This document shows, in pieces, positions 40,142 to 49,689 of a stretch of 64,000 nucleotides of DNA. The translations under genes and the position numbers were made by a program. The notes beneath the pieces are model-generated. The model was not told the DNA's origin. It searched no databases and saw only the letters and a program-made list of their open reading frames with translations. Every line of letters begins with the position of its first letter. Position 1 is the first letter of the stretch. This DNA is from Paraburkholderia flava (GTDB taxonomy: Bacteria > Pseudomonadota > Gammaproteobacteria > Burkholderiales > Burkholderiaceae), in the NCBI RefSeq assembly GCF_004359985.1, contig NZ_SMRO01000001.1:434001-498000 (forward strand). Reading direction: 5' to 3'.

Positions 40142-43024
40142 ATGCTTTCTCCTCATTTCATTCTCAACCGTGGATCGCGTGCTTGCCAAACGCGGGCGGT
40201 TCCTCTTACGATCATCGCAACGGCCGTCTGCGCGTTCGTGTCTCAACCTGCTATAGCACAGCAGGCCAGCTTTACGGCGCCCGGCTACGGGAACTGGTTC
40301 ACCGCCAGCAACTGGAGTACAGGGCAGGTTCCGGGCGCGTCTACCAGTGTTGTCATTCAGGGCAACGGCGTTCCTGAGATTTCTGGTGATGGCGCTCAGG
40401 CCGCTTCCGTGAGTGTCCAGAGCATTCTGGTCGCGACCGATGCAAATATTGGCGGGCTCGGCACCATCGTACTCACAGGCGGCGGGCCGGGACCGGGGTC
40501 GGCTACTACCTACACGGCCCTGATATTGCTCGGGGCGTCGTCGACCCCCAATGCCACGATCAATGCAACGGGATCGGGGCTGAGCGTGTATGACGATGCC
40601 AACATCTCTTTCTACGACACGTCGACTGCATCGAATGCGACGCTGACGGGTTCGAATCAGGTGCAGTTCAGCTTCAACGACACAAGCAGTGCGGGGCAGG
40701 CAACCATCACCAATAACGCCGGAAGTCAGACGGTATTTGCTGACAAATCCAGCGCCGGCACCGCGCACATTACTAATAACCCGGGCGGACTTACCTCGTT
40801 TTCCGGGGCGTCCATTGCTGACACGGCGACGATCGTGAACAACGCCGGGGCTGCCGTCGATATTAGTCAGATGTCCCAGCGGCTGGGAATCGGATCATTG
40901 TCCGGTGCGGGGAATGTCTATCTAGGCGGAAACAACCTGGCGTTGGGCAATCGTGGTCTAGACGACGTGATATCTGGCACGATCGCCGACGGTGAATCCC
41001 CGCAACTGGCGGCGTACGATGCGAGCATCGGCGAAAGTTTTCCTGCTGGTGTCGGCGGGGCCTTGACGAAGGTGGGCAACGGCACCCTGACACTCAGTGG
41101 CAAGAACAGCTACACGGGCGGAACGTCGTTCGACGGTGGCGTCGTGCAGATTAGCGCGGACGCGAACCTGGGTGCATCGTCGGGAACCTTAAGCTTCAAC
41201 GGTGGCACGTTGCGCACCACATCAGGCATCGCAATGAACCGCACGACGACAATCGACGCGGGCGGTGGAACGATCGATTCAGCGGTCGGCACACAGTTGA
41301 GACAAGATGGCATGATCAGCGGCTCCGGCATGCTGACGAAAGCGGGCGGCGGAACGCTGTTACTCAACGCCGCGAGCAGCTATGCAGGCGGTACGCAGGT
41401 GCTGGCGGGCACCCTTATCGTCGGCGATGCGACGCACACAGGCGCGACGATCGGATCGGGCGTGACAACGGTAGCGTCAGGCGCCACGCTCGGTGGTTAT
41501 GGTTCGGTACTGGGCTCGGTGAACAACAACGGCACGATCGCAGTGGCGAGTGCGTTGCCCGCGCTTGCATCGGGAAACACCGGCACATTTTCGATCGCCG
41601 GCAATCTGAACAACGCAGGCCTGGCGAATGTCGCTGCTGCGTCGGGTCAGATTGGCAACGTACTGAAAGTCGGTGGCAATTACACGGGTTCGAATGGACA
41701 GCTCGCGCTCAACACGTTGCTCAACGAAGGCGGTCCGGCAACGCACAGTGATCAGATGGTGATCGGAGGAAACGCGAGCGGACAAACGGCTATCAAGGTG
41801 AATGGATCGGGCAACGGCGCGTACACACCTGGCGACGGCATTCTGCTGGTGCAGGTCAACGGTACGTCGGCAGCGGCGGGCAGCTTTCATCTGGCCGGGC
41901 CCGTTCAGGGCGGTGCGTATCAATACCTGCTCTATCAGGGCGGTTCGAGCAACGCCGACGACTGGTATCTGCGCTCGCAACTCGAAGCCCAGCCTGCACC
42001 GACGACGTCACCACAGACTATGCCTCCGTCCAGTCCCGTACCCGCGCAGCCTGCATATCGACCGGGCGTAGTGGGTTATTCGCTGACACCCCTGCTCGAT
42101 GTTGACTACGGCTATTCAATTCTCGACCGTCTGCACGAGCGTGTCGGCGATATCGCCAATCTGGAGGCTGCTCAACCGGACAACAAGAATGGCATCTGGG
42201 GACGCATAGGCGGCGAGAACCTGGACGCCAATGCAGGCAACCGCTTTTCCACAAACGCAAACACTTACGTCGCGCAGTTCGGCAAGGACTGGACACTCTC
42301 GTGCAACACCAACGGCGCAAGCGAGCACGCCGGAGCGACGCTTACGTTCGGCTCGATGTCCGCTTCATTCGAAGACAACCTGAGAAGCATCAACGGTCAG
42401 CTGACGAACCCGACGGGCACGGTGCAAACACAGGCCCAATCGATCGGCGGTTACTGGACAAAGTACGCGGCTGACGGCGCGTACTTCGATGGCGTCGGAC
42501 AGATCACCCACTACGGCAACCGGTATGGCGATATCTACGGCGACGGCGCAAGCCAGAACGGTTTCGGTGCGGGTGTGTCAGGAGAGGTCGGCAAGCCGTT
42601 CCTGATTGGATCGACGCGTATTGCCGTCGAACCGCAGGCGCAACTGCTCTATCAGTACGTGCATCTGAACAGCTTCGACGACAACATTTCGTCGATCGAC
42701 TCGACATCGACCAACGCATTACGTGGCCGTCTCGGCGCGCGGATTTTCACAGCCAATCTCAGCAACGAAACAAAAACCAGTTCAGCGACGCCGTATTTCA
42801 CCGTCGATGTATTGCACGATTTCCTGTCACCCGGACAAACGAGCATCGGCGGCACGCCGTTCGCGAATCGATTCGGTAATACATGGTGGGAAGCCGGTTT
42901 CGGCGTCACGGGCAGCATGGGCAAACATTCAGAACTGTACGTGAATGTGAAATACGCGCGCGCCATCGGTGGCGATTATGGGCGCGCGGTATTTGGGCAA
43001 GGCGGCTACCGCTATAGTTGGTGA
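40142..43024 (+). CDS. Type V (AT-1) autotransporter
   Basis: A 960-residue exported protein (ATG at 40142; the frame extends upstream to GTG 40121). A long signal peptide (LTIIATAVCAFVSQPAIAQQ) precedes a passenger of beta-helix repeats rich in Asn, Gly, Ser and Thr with PAT-type motifs (GALTKVGNGTLTLSGKNSYTGGT; GTLLLNAASSYAGGT). A proline-rich linker (about residues 620-640) leads to a C-terminal barrel of about 280 residues ending in YRYSW, an aromatic terminal residue as required for insertion. Such proteins act as adhesins or surface enzymes; no protease motif is visible. Confidence 0.9.
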   Translation: MLSPHFILNRGSRACQTRAVPLTIIATAVCAFVSQPAIAQQASFTAPGYGNWFTASNWSTGQVPGASTSVVIQGNGVPEISGDGAQAASVSVQSILVATDANIGGLGTIVLTGGGPGPGSATTYTALILLGASSTPNATINATGSGLSVYDDANISFYDTSTASNATLTGSNQVQFSFNDTSSAGQATITNNAGSQTVFADKSSAGTAHITNNPGGLTSFSGASIADTATIVNNAGAAVDISQMSQRLGIGSLSGAGNVYLGGNNLALGNRGLDDVISGTIADGESPQLAAYDASIGESFPAGVGGALTKVGNGTLTLSGKNSYTGGTSFDGGVVQISADANLGASSGTLSFNGGTLRTTSGIAMNRTTTIDAGGGTIDSAVGTQLRQDGMISGSGMLTKAGGGTLLLNAASSYAGGTQVLAGTLIVGDATHTGATIGSGVTTVASGATLGGYGSVLGSVNNNGTIAVASALPALASGNTGTFSIAGNLNNAGLANVAAASGQIGNVLKVGGNYTGSNGQLALNTLLNEGGPATHSDQMVIGGNASGQTAIKVNGSGNGAYTPGDGILLVQVNGTSAAAGSFHLAGPVQGGAYQYLLYQGGSSNADDWYLRSQLEAQPAPTTSPQTMPPSSPVPAQPAYRPGVVGYSLTPLLDVDYGYSILDRLHERVGDIANLEAAQPDNKNGIWGRIGGENLDANAGNRFSTNANTYVAQFGKDWTLSCNTNGASEHAGATLTFGSMSASFEDNLRSINGQLTNPTGTVQTQAQSIGGYWTKYAADGAYFDGVGQITHYGNRYGDIYGDGASQNGFGAGVSGEVGKPFLIGSTRIAVEPQAQLLYQYVHLNSFDDNISSIDSTSTNALRGRLGARIFTANLSNETKTSSATPYFTVDVLHDFLSPGQTSIGGTPFANRFGNTWWEAGFGVTGSMGKHSELYVNVKYARAIGGDYGRAVFGQGGYRYSW

Positions 43025-43111
43025 GCAGGTGCGATGTGCCGATAAATCATGCCGCCACCCGTCGCGCATCCAGTCGGCAGCAGGTTATCCTCCGCCACGT
43101 AGATGATCAGG

Positions 43112-43209
43112 GGTGCCCTCGTACGCCAACAAACCGTTCCGGTCGCGGCGTGTCAGAAAAGCGACTGGGCCGTTTTGGCGTACGAAAAAATCCGTTTCTT
43201 GAGGGCACC
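43112..43209. mobile_element. 98-bp MITE-like element truncating an agmatinase-like gene
   Basis: GGTGCCCTC at 43112-43120 and its exact inverse GAGGGCACC at 43201-43209 bound the segment, with a second inverted pair CGTACGCCAA/TTGGCGTACG just inside (43120-43129 and 43175-43184). It contains no gene. The agmatinase-like frame is interrupted exactly at its right edge. It could be a MITE or an IS end. Confidence 0.6.
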
Positions 43210-43409
43210 TCGAGCCGCGCGCCAGGGCGGTTGGTCGTCGCGATATCGAGCGGCACCCCGGTCACCGCGAGATCGACACCGCGAAGCTCCTTCGTGTACA
43301 GACGCCGCATGAACGACACGACACCCGCATAGGTATTCTCCTTCGACGAACCATACGGAGACTCGCGTCGAATCGCACCGTCGCCCCGCAAGACCTGTTG
43401 CATTGTCAT
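43210..43409 (-). pseudogene. Truncated agmatinase/guanidino-ureohydrolase
   Basis: A 66-residue N-terminal piece of an agmatinase-like enzyme: RRESPYGSSKENTYAGVVSF, then GVDLAVTGVPLDIATTNRPGAR. The conserved GPRAIR segment that should follow is replaced by unrelated DNA beginning with the element terminal repeat, and the manganese-binding histidine/aspartate motifs are absent. It lies downstream of ggt on the same strand, probably once the last gene of that operon. Confidence 0.82.
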
Positions 43410-43454
43410 GGCGATGTTCCCTGCTTCGTTAGCACCTACCTGAATGTGCGGCCT

Positions 43455-45044
43455 TCAGATTCCCAGCGCACAACCGTCCTTGCGATGATCGGATGCGCCG
43501 GTAAGTGTCCCCTCGTCCCAATCGATGCGAATGGCCTGCGCACCGCCAATCGCCCAATTGGGCGGCACGAGATCGAAACCCCGGCGGGTCAACTCTTCGC
43601 GTACAGCCGCCGGCATCGTGCTTTCGACTTCGACCTGACGGGTACCTGGCTTCGGAAACAGACGCGGCAGATCCATCGCGGTCTGCATGTCGAGCCCGTA
43701 ATCGAGCACCTTGGACAGGAAATGCGCATGCCCCATCGCCTGATAATGACCGCCCATCACGCCGAACGTCATCTGGACCTTGCCGTCCTTCGTCACCATG
43801 CCGGGGATGATCGTGTGCATCGGTCTTGCGTGCGGGGCGATCGCGTTCGGATGCCCTTCTTCGACCGAGAAACTCTGACCACGGTTATGCAGCATCACGC
43901 CCGTTTCCGGCGCCATGATGCCGCTGCCGAACGGATGAAAAAGCGAGTTGATGAAGCTCGCGCAATTGCGGTCCTTGTCGACCACGCAGATATAGACGGT
44001 GTCCTTGTGCTCGGCCACTGTCGAAGCGCCGAGGCCCTGCATCGATCCATCGCCGACGCGGGCCCGCAATGCACGGATCGATGCATCGGACAGGAGCTGA
44101 TCCACATCCATGGATCCACGGCGCGGCTCGCCGACCATCGCGTCCCGGATCGCATACGCAATGCGGGTCGCCTCGATCTCGCGTTGCAGGCGCGTCGCGC
44201 CGAGCGGGTCGTCGTTTGCTTCGAAGCCTTCGAGTATCTTCAGGATCAGCAGCGCAATCACGCCCTGCCCGTTCGGCGGACATTCGTGCACGTCGTAGCC
44301 ACGGAAGCTGGCCTTGATCGGCTTCACGTACTCGCCGCGAAACTGTGCGAAGTCATCCATCGTGTGCAGGCCACCCATACTGCGCAAACACGCGACGATG
44401 TCTTCGGCGATAAAGCCTTCGTAGAACACGCGCGCGCCGTGTTCCGCAATCGCCTCGAACGTGCGCGCAAGCAACGGCTGCCGGTGCACGCTTCCCGCGC
44501 GCGGCGCGTGCCCGTCGACCAGCATGCGTTCGCGGCTGGTCGGATCGAGTAACAGCAACTGCGCCTGATGTGCCCAGTCCGACGCGCAGCGAGGTGCGAC
44601 GACATAGCCGTCGCGCGCGAGGCGAATCGCGGGCGCAAACAGTTCCTTCAGCGGCAGCGAGCCGTGGTCGCGCGCGAGCGTCGCCCAGGCGTCGACTGCA
44701 CCGGGTACGGTGACCGCATGCGGCGAGTAACGATCGATCGTGCTCACGCCACGCTCGCGCAGCGCGGCCACGCTGGCCGCCTGCGGTGCCCAGCCGGAAC
44801 CGTTGAAGCCGGCGATGTCATCCGTTCCTCCACGCGAATACAGTGCGAAGCAGTCGCCTCCGATACCCGTCGAGCCTGGCTCGACGACGCACTGCACCGC
44901 GCATGCGGCGATCGCGGCATCCATCGCATTGCCGCCGGCTTCGAGTATCCGCACCGCAGCGAGTGTCGACGCCGGGTGTGACGTAGCCGCCATGCCGTTC
45001 CTCGCCATCACGAGCGAACGTCCGGGTTGTTCGAAATTTCTCAT
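43455..45044 (-). CDS. ggt: Gamma-glutamyltransferase
   Basis: A 529-residue enzyme of the Ntn-hydrolase class made as one chain that cleaves itself. The small-subunit nucleophile is T349 in EHKDTVYICVVD, preceded by the AHPN-like and GIGGDCFALY segments, and GMVTKDGKVQMTFGVMGG follows. No signal peptide is visible, unlike periplasmic GGT of E. coli, so it may act in the cytosol. Its neighbours (aminotransferase, cationic amino acid ABC transporter, truncated agmatinase) suggest catabolism of gamma-glutamyl or guanidino compounds. Confidence 0.88.
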   Translation of the reverse strand: MRNFEQPGRSLVMARNGMAATSHPASTLAAVRILEAGGNAMDAAIAACAVQCVVEPGSTGIGGDCFALYSRGGTDDIAGFNGSGWAPQAASVAALRERGVSTIDRYSPHAVTVPGAVDAWATLARDHGSLPLKELFAPAIRLARDGYVVAPRCASDWAHQAQLLLLDPTSRERMLVDGHAPRAGSVHRQPLLARTFEAIAEHGARVFYEGFIAEDIVACLRSMGGLHTMDDFAQFRGEYVKPIKASFRGYDVHECPPNGQGVIALLILKILEGFEANDDPLGATRLQREIEATRIAYAIRDAMVGEPRRGSMDVDQLLSDASIRALRARVGDGSMQGLGASTVAEHKDTVYICVVDKDRNCASFINSLFHPFGSGIMAPETGVMLHNRGQSFSVEEGHPNAIAPHARPMHTIIPGMVTKDGKVQMTFGVMGGHYQAMGHAHFLSKVLDYGLDMQTAMDLPRLFPKPGTRQVEVESTMPAAVREELTRRGFDLVPPNWAIGGAQAIRIDWDEGTLTGASDHRKDGCALGI

Positions 45045-45060
45045 CGACGTTCTTCTCCGT

Positions 45061-46440
45061 TCAATGGTTGACCAACGACCGACGCCACGCGAGCGTATCG
45101 TTCAATGCCTTTTCCGACGCGTCGAACAGTGCGTCGATCTGATCGTGCGTGATGATCAATGGCGGGCAGAAATTGAACGTATCGCCGAGCGCACGGGTGA
45201 TGACGCCGTGGCTCAACGCGAACGTACCCGCACGTGCTGCCACGGCTTCGAAGGCCGGGAACGGCTCGCGCGTGTCCTTGTTCGCTACCAGTTCGACCGC
45301 GCCGATCAGACCCGCGCCGCGCGCCTCGCCGACGAGCGGATGCTTGCCGAGTTCCGTGAGCCTCGCCTGAAAATGCGGCGCAACGCTTTTGACATGCTCC
45401 AGCATGCCGTCCTCTTCGTAGATGCGCAGCGTCTCCAGCGCGACGGCGGCACACACCGGATGTCCGCTGTACGTGAACCCGTGACCGAAGGTGCCGATCT
45501 TCTCGCTCTCCGTCAGCAACCCGCGATAGACCGCGTCGTTCACCATGACGGCGGAAATCGGCAGGTAGCCCGCTGAAAGCTGTTTAGCCATCACGATGAT
45601 GTCGGGATGCATGTCGTAAGTCTGCGACCCGAACATGTTGCCGGTGCGGCCGAATCCGCAGATCACTTCGTCGGCGACGAGCAGGATGTCGTGCCGCTTG
45701 AGGACGGCCTGAATCTTTTCCATGTAGGTGACAGGCGGAACGATCATGCCGCCGGACGCCATGATCGGCTCCGCGAAGAACGCAGCGATGGTGTCGGCGC
45801 CTTCCTGCAGGATCAATCGTTCGAGCGATTCGGCGCAGCGCGTCGCGAACTGCTCTTCGGTTTCGCCAGGTTGTCCGTAGCGATAATAGTGCGGGCAATC
45901 CGTGTGCAGAATGCGATCGATCGGCAGATCGAAATCGCGATGGTTATTCGGCAATCCGGTCAGGCTTGCCGAGGCGATGGTCACACCGTGATAGGCGCGT
46001 GTGCGCGAGATGATCTTCTTCTTGTCCGGACGTCCGAGTGCATTGTTGTAGTACCAGATGAGCTTGACGGCTGTGTCGTTCGCTTCCGAGCCCGAGTTTG
46101 CAAAAAACACTTTCGACATCGGCACTGGGGCCATCGAGACGAGCTTTTCCGCGAGCAGAATCGCCGGCTCCGACGATTTGTGGCCAAACGCGTGATAGAA
46201 CGGCAGCTTTCGCATCTGCCTGTCCGCCGCATCGGCAAGGCGTGTCTCGCTGAAGCCGAGCGACGCGCAAAAGAGTCCGCCCAGTCCTTCGATATAACGA
46301 TTGCCGTCCGTGTCGTACACGTAAATGCCCTCGCCCCGGTCGATGACCATCGGCCCGACGTCGCGATGCAGGCTCAGGTTCGTATAAGGGTGAAGGTAGT
46401 GATTGATGTCGTTCTGTTTGAGATCTTGCATGGGATGCAT
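45061..46440 (-). CDS. Class III (PLP) aminotransferase
   Basis: A 459-residue omega-aminotransferase. Recognisable parts are the glycine-rich GLGGLFCASLGFSE, NSGSEANDTAVKL, AYHGVTIAS, the PLP-binding aspartate D257 in LLVADEVICGFGRTG and the lysine K286 in IVMAKQLSAGYLP. Enzymes of this class move amino groups from putrescine, beta-alanine, GABA or similar omega-amines to pyruvate or 2-oxoglutarate. It lies between the ATPase of an amino-acid transporter and ggt, and is probably part of the same operon (16 bp from ggt). Confidence 0.9.
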   Translation of the reverse strand: MHPMQDLKQNDINHYLHPYTNLSLHRDVGPMVIDRGEGIYVYDTDGNRYIEGLGGLFCASLGFSETRLADAADRQMRKLPFYHAFGHKSSEPAILLAEKLVSMAPVPMSKVFFANSGSEANDTAVKLIWYYNNALGRPDKKKIISRTRAYHGVTIASASLTGLPNNHRDFDLPIDRILHTDCPHYYRYGQPGETEEQFATRCAESLERLILQEGADTIAAFFAEPIMASGGMIVPPVTYMEKIQAVLKRHDILLVADEVICGFGRTGNMFGSQTYDMHPDIIVMAKQLSAGYLPISAVMVNDAVYRGLLTESEKIGTFGHGFTYSGHPVCAAVALETLRIYEEDGMLEHVKSVAPHFQARLTELGKHPLVGEARGAGLIGAVELVANKDTREPFPAFEAVAARAGTFALSHGVITRALGDTFNFCPPLIITHDQIDALFDASEKALNDTLAWRRSLVNH

Positions 46441-46488
46441 CCTTGAATTGTCTCGTCCATGAATTCGGTGGTGAATCGCGCGCTGGCG

Positions 46489-47253
46489 TTACTTCACCGC
46501 GCCAGAAAGGAACTTCTGGAGCCGTTCGCTTCGCGGCGTTTTCAATACTTCGCGAGGATGTCCCTCTTCCTCCACGACGCCCTGATGCAAAAAGACGACG
46601 TGATTCGAGACCTCTCGCGCAAACCCCATTTCGTGCGTCACGACGATCATCGTGCGGCCCTCCTCGGCCAGGTCTCGCATGACCCTCAGCACGTCGCCGA
46701 CCAGTTCGGGGTCGAGGGCCGAGGTCGGTTCGTCGAACAGCAGCGCTTCCGGCTCCACGGCAAGCGCGCGTGCGATCGCCACGCGTTGCTGCTGGCCACC
46801 CGACAGATGCGCCGGATAGGCATTCGCAAACCGGGACATGCCGACCTGATCGAGGTAGCGCTCGGCACGCTCGGTCGCCTCCGTCTTGCTGAGCTTGAGC
46901 ACATGACGCGGCGCTTCGATCACGTTCTCCAGTGCCGTCATATGCGCCCAGAGATTGAAGTGCTGAAATACCATCGCCAGCTTCGTGCGCATCTTGCGCA
47001 GTTGCGCCGGGTCGCTGACGCGTATCTGCCCGCCCTTGTCGATCGAGGTACGCACTTCGCTGCCGTTCAGCGTGACCCGTCCCGACGAAGGCGACTCGAG
47101 AAAATTAATACATCGCAGCAGCGTGCTTTTGCCCGAACCCGACGAGCCGATCATGCTAATGACGTCTCCTCGATTCGCCACCAGCGAGACACCCTTCAAC
47201 ACTTCGTTGTCGCCGTATCGCTTGTGAAGATTTTCGACAGTAAGCGCATTCAT
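46489..47253 (-). CDS. Polar amino acid ABC transporter ATPase (HisP-like)
   Basis: A 254-residue ABC ATPase with Walker A GSSGSGKST, a signature LSGGQQQRVAIARAL, Walker B LLFDEPTSALDPE and a switch histidine in VTHEM. It is of the HisP/GlnQ type that energises uptake of basic or acidic amino acids. It follows the HisM-like permease by 11 bp. The substrate is inferred from the binding protein in the same operon. Confidence 0.93.
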   Translation of the reverse strand: MNALTVENLHKRYGDNEVLKGVSLVANRGDVISMIGSSGSGKSTLLRCINFLESPSSGRVTLNGSEVRTSIDKGGQIRVSDPAQLRKMRTKLAMVFQHFNLWAHMTALENVIEAPRHVLKLSKTEATERAERYLDQVGMSRFANAYPAHLSGGQQQRVAIARALAVEPEALLFDEPTSALDPELVGDVLRVMRDLAEEGRTMIVVTHEMGFAREVSNHVVFLHQGVVEEEGHPREVLKTPRSERLQKFLSGAVK

Positions 47254-47264
47254 GTGACGTTGCC

Positions 47265-47990
47265 TTAGCCTCGGGCCAGTTTGCGGAAATGTTGGGGCCG
47301 CAGATGAACGAGGTATCTGCGCTCGGTCAAGCGGATCAGAAAGGAAAAGATGGCGGTGAGCCCGAGGTACACGGTGCCGACCGAGATGAACGCCTCGAAC
47401 GGCGCATAGAAATTCGCGTAGAAATCTCGCGCGGCGCCGGTCAGATCGATCAAGGTGATGGCGCTCACGAGCGACGTGCCGTGCAGCATCAGAATGATCT
47501 CGTTGCTATAGGCGGGAATGAACCGGCGCATCGCCGACGGCAACAGAATGCGCCGCCATGCGGTCGTGCGACTCATGCCGTAGGCCTGCGCCGCTTCGAC
47601 CTCACCGTAGGGTGTGGCGCGCAACGCACCGGCGAGAATCTCCGTGGTGTAGGCACACGTGTTCGCGGTCAACGCGATGATCGCGCAGCTGAACGGGTCG
47701 CGCAGCAGCAACATCAGCGGATTGCCGTGCTGCCACGCATCCTGCACCCATTGAAACTGCCCGAAGCCGTAATAGACGATCATCAGTTGCGCGAGCAGCG
47801 GCGTGCCGCGCATGAACCAGGTGTAGGCGGCTACCGGCGCGCTCAGCAGCCGGCTGGGCGATACGCGCAGGATAGCCAGCGGGATGGCAAGCACCAGACC
47901 CAGCCCGAGCGAATACACCGTCAGTTGCACGGTGATCAGCAGACCGCTCGCATACGCCGGGAAAAGTTGGGCGATTTCGTCGAAGCTCAT
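47265..47990 (-). CDS. Polar amino acid ABC transporter permease (HisM-like)
   Basis: A 241-residue inner-membrane permease with about five helices and the EAA loop signature EVEAAQAYGMSRTTAWRRILLPSAMRR. It overlaps the upstream permease by ATGA (47987-47990). Together with the HisQ-like partner and the HisP-like ATPase it forms the pore of a polar amino acid importer. Confidence 0.92.
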   Translation of the reverse strand: MSFDEIAQLFPAYASGLLITVQLTVYSLGLGLVLAIPLAILRVSPSRLLSAPVAAYTWFMRGTPLLAQLMIVYYGFGQFQWVQDAWQHGNPLMLLLRDPFSCAIIALTANTCAYTTEILAGALRATPYGEVEAAQAYGMSRTTAWRRILLPSAMRRFIPAYSNEIILMLHGTSLVSAITLIDLTGAARDFYANFYAPFEAFISVGTVYLGLTAIFSFLIRLTERRYLVHLRPQHFRKLARG

Positions 47991-48685
47991 GCGCGCAGTC
48001 TCCCCTCACGCACACCGCGGCCGAGTTGTGCTCGTGCGCGCGCAAGCCAGGCCGTCGAGCCGGACGTCACGAGCAGGTAGACGACGCACGCGGCGAGATA
48101 GAACGTCATCGGCGCCTGGGTCGTGCGACCCGCCTGGTCCGCAATGAACATCACATCGTGCAGGCCGATCAGCGACGCAATCGCCGTGGTCTTCAGCAAC
48201 ACCAGCCAGTTGTTGACCGCTGCCGGCAACGCGAGACGCAGCATCTGCGGTAAAAGAATCCGGCGAAATGCGAGCGCCCCCGAAAAGCCATAGGCCCGTG
48301 CTGCTTCCATCTGCCCGCGCGGCACACCGAGGATCGCGCCTCGAAAAGTCTCGGTGTAATACGCACCGAAAATGAAGCCGATCGTGAGCACAGCGGTGAC
48401 GGACGCATCGACGTCCGGCGCATGAAAACCCAATGCCGCGCCGACGCGATTGAGAACGATCTGGCCGCCGTAAAACACCAGCAGCATCATGACGAATTCC
48501 GGCACGCCGCGAATCAGCGTGGTGTACGCAGTGGCGATAGCCACCAGCACACGGGAATTCGACAGCTTGGCCATCGCGCCCGCCATCCCGACCAGCAGCG
48601 CGAGAATGACGGACGAGGCCGCGAGCGCGAGCGTGACCCCTGCCCCCCTGATCAACGCGGGCAAATACGCCTGTAGTTCTGACAT
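47987..48685 (-). CDS. Polar amino acid ABC transporter permease (HisQ-like)
   Basis: From the ATG at 48685 the product has 232 residues; the frame is open to 48766, but that part overlaps the binding-protein end and looks non-coding. It has about five membrane helices and the EAA loop QMEAARAYGFSGALAFRRILLPQMLR. It follows the binding-protein gene by 77 bp and overlaps the HisM-like gene. Confidence 0.92.
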   Translation of the reverse strand: MSELQAYLPALIRGAGVTLALAASSVILALLVGMAGAMAKLSNSRVLVAIATAYTTLIRGVPEFVMMLLVFYGGQIVLNRVGAALGFHAPDVDASVTAVLTIGFIFGAYYTETFRGAILGVPRGQMEAARAYGFSGALAFRRILLPQMLRLALPAAVNNWLVLLKTTAIASLIGLHDVMFIADQAGRTTQAPMTFYLAACVVYLLVTSGSTAWLARARAQLGRGVREGRLRA

Positions 48686-48762
48686 GACGAAGCCTCTGGA
48701 TTTTCCTCGAACACCCGCGCGCTTATGGAGTCCTGCCGCGACGGCGCACGGATCCGCACCGA

Positions 48763-49560
48763 TCAATAGATGCTGAAGTTGAAGTACTTCTTTTCGATCG
48801 ACTGATAGGTGCCGTTCGCGCGGATGGCGTCGATGGCCTGATTCAGCTGAAGCCTCAGGTCGTCGTCGGACTTGCGGACCGGAATGCCATAGCCTTCGCC
48901 CAGCAGCGTTTTCTGCTCAGGCGTCGTGCCGGTAATCGGCGCGCCGACGAACTTGAAGTTGGCACCTTCGGGTTTGCTCAGAAAAGCGGAATACGCGGCG
49001 GTCGCATCCTGTAACGCGGCATCGATACGCCCGGAGCGAAGATCGAGGAACACCTCGTCCTGCGTCGGATAGCGAACCAGCTGGACACCGGCAGGCACCC
49101 AGTACGCGTTCGCATACTTGTCGCCGAGCGTGCCGCGCTGCACGCCGACGCGTTTGCCCTTCAACGCTTGCGGCGTGGCGTCCGTGATGGGGCTGTTTTT
49201 TGCCACGACCAGCCGACGCGGCGTGTTGTAGTACTTCGCGGTAAAGGCCACTTTCTGCTTGCGCTCGGCGGTAATGGCGACCGACGCGACGATCGCATCG
49301 ATCTTCTCCGCCTGCAGCGCGGGAATCAGACCGTCCCAACTGATCTGCACCAGCGTGCAGTTCGCGTGCATCTGCGCGCAGAGCGCATGAATGATGTCGA
49401 TGTCGAAACCCACGGGCGTACCGTCCGGCTGGATCGACGAGAACGGCGGGTAGGCACCTTCATAGCCGATGCGAATGTCCTTCCACTCCTTCGCCTGGAG
49501 ATTCATCGCACTCAACGCGAGCACAATTAACAGAAGGGACTTCCAGAAACCTCGTTGCAT
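48763..49560 (-). CDS. Periplasmic basic amino acid-binding protein (HisJ/ArgT-like)
   Basis: From the ATG at 49560 the product has 265 residues with a signal peptide (SLLLIVLALSAMNLQAK). Binding-domain motifs are the IRIGYEGAYPPFSSIQPDG opening, GFDIDIIHALC, the IVASVAITAERKQKVAFT hinge and YNTPRRLVV. These are typical of the lysine/arginine/ornithine/histidine-binding subfamily. It leads the transporter operon, so the operon is likely for a basic amino acid or opine-like compound. Confidence 0.9.
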   Translation of the reverse strand: MQRGFWKSLLLIVLALSAMNLQAKEWKDIRIGYEGAYPPFSSIQPDGTPVGFDIDIIHALCAQMHANCTLVQISWDGLIPALQAEKIDAIVASVAITAERKQKVAFTAKYYNTPRRLVVAKNSPITDATPQALKGKRVGVQRGTLGDKYANAYWVPAGVQLVRYPTQDEVFLDLRSGRIDAALQDATAAYSAFLSKPEGANFKFVGAPITGTTPEQKTLLGEGYGIPVRKSDDDLRLQLNQAIDAIRANGTYQSIEKKYFNFSIY

Positions 49561-49689
49561 GACCGTTCCCCACATGATATCGAGTTGAAAATGGCTGTCT
49601 TTTGAATCGAAAAATCGGTTCAACGTCTTTCTGTAAGCAATACTAATCAAGAGGTTCAGAGTCCTATTCCAGACTGTTCGCCTCTGTCG

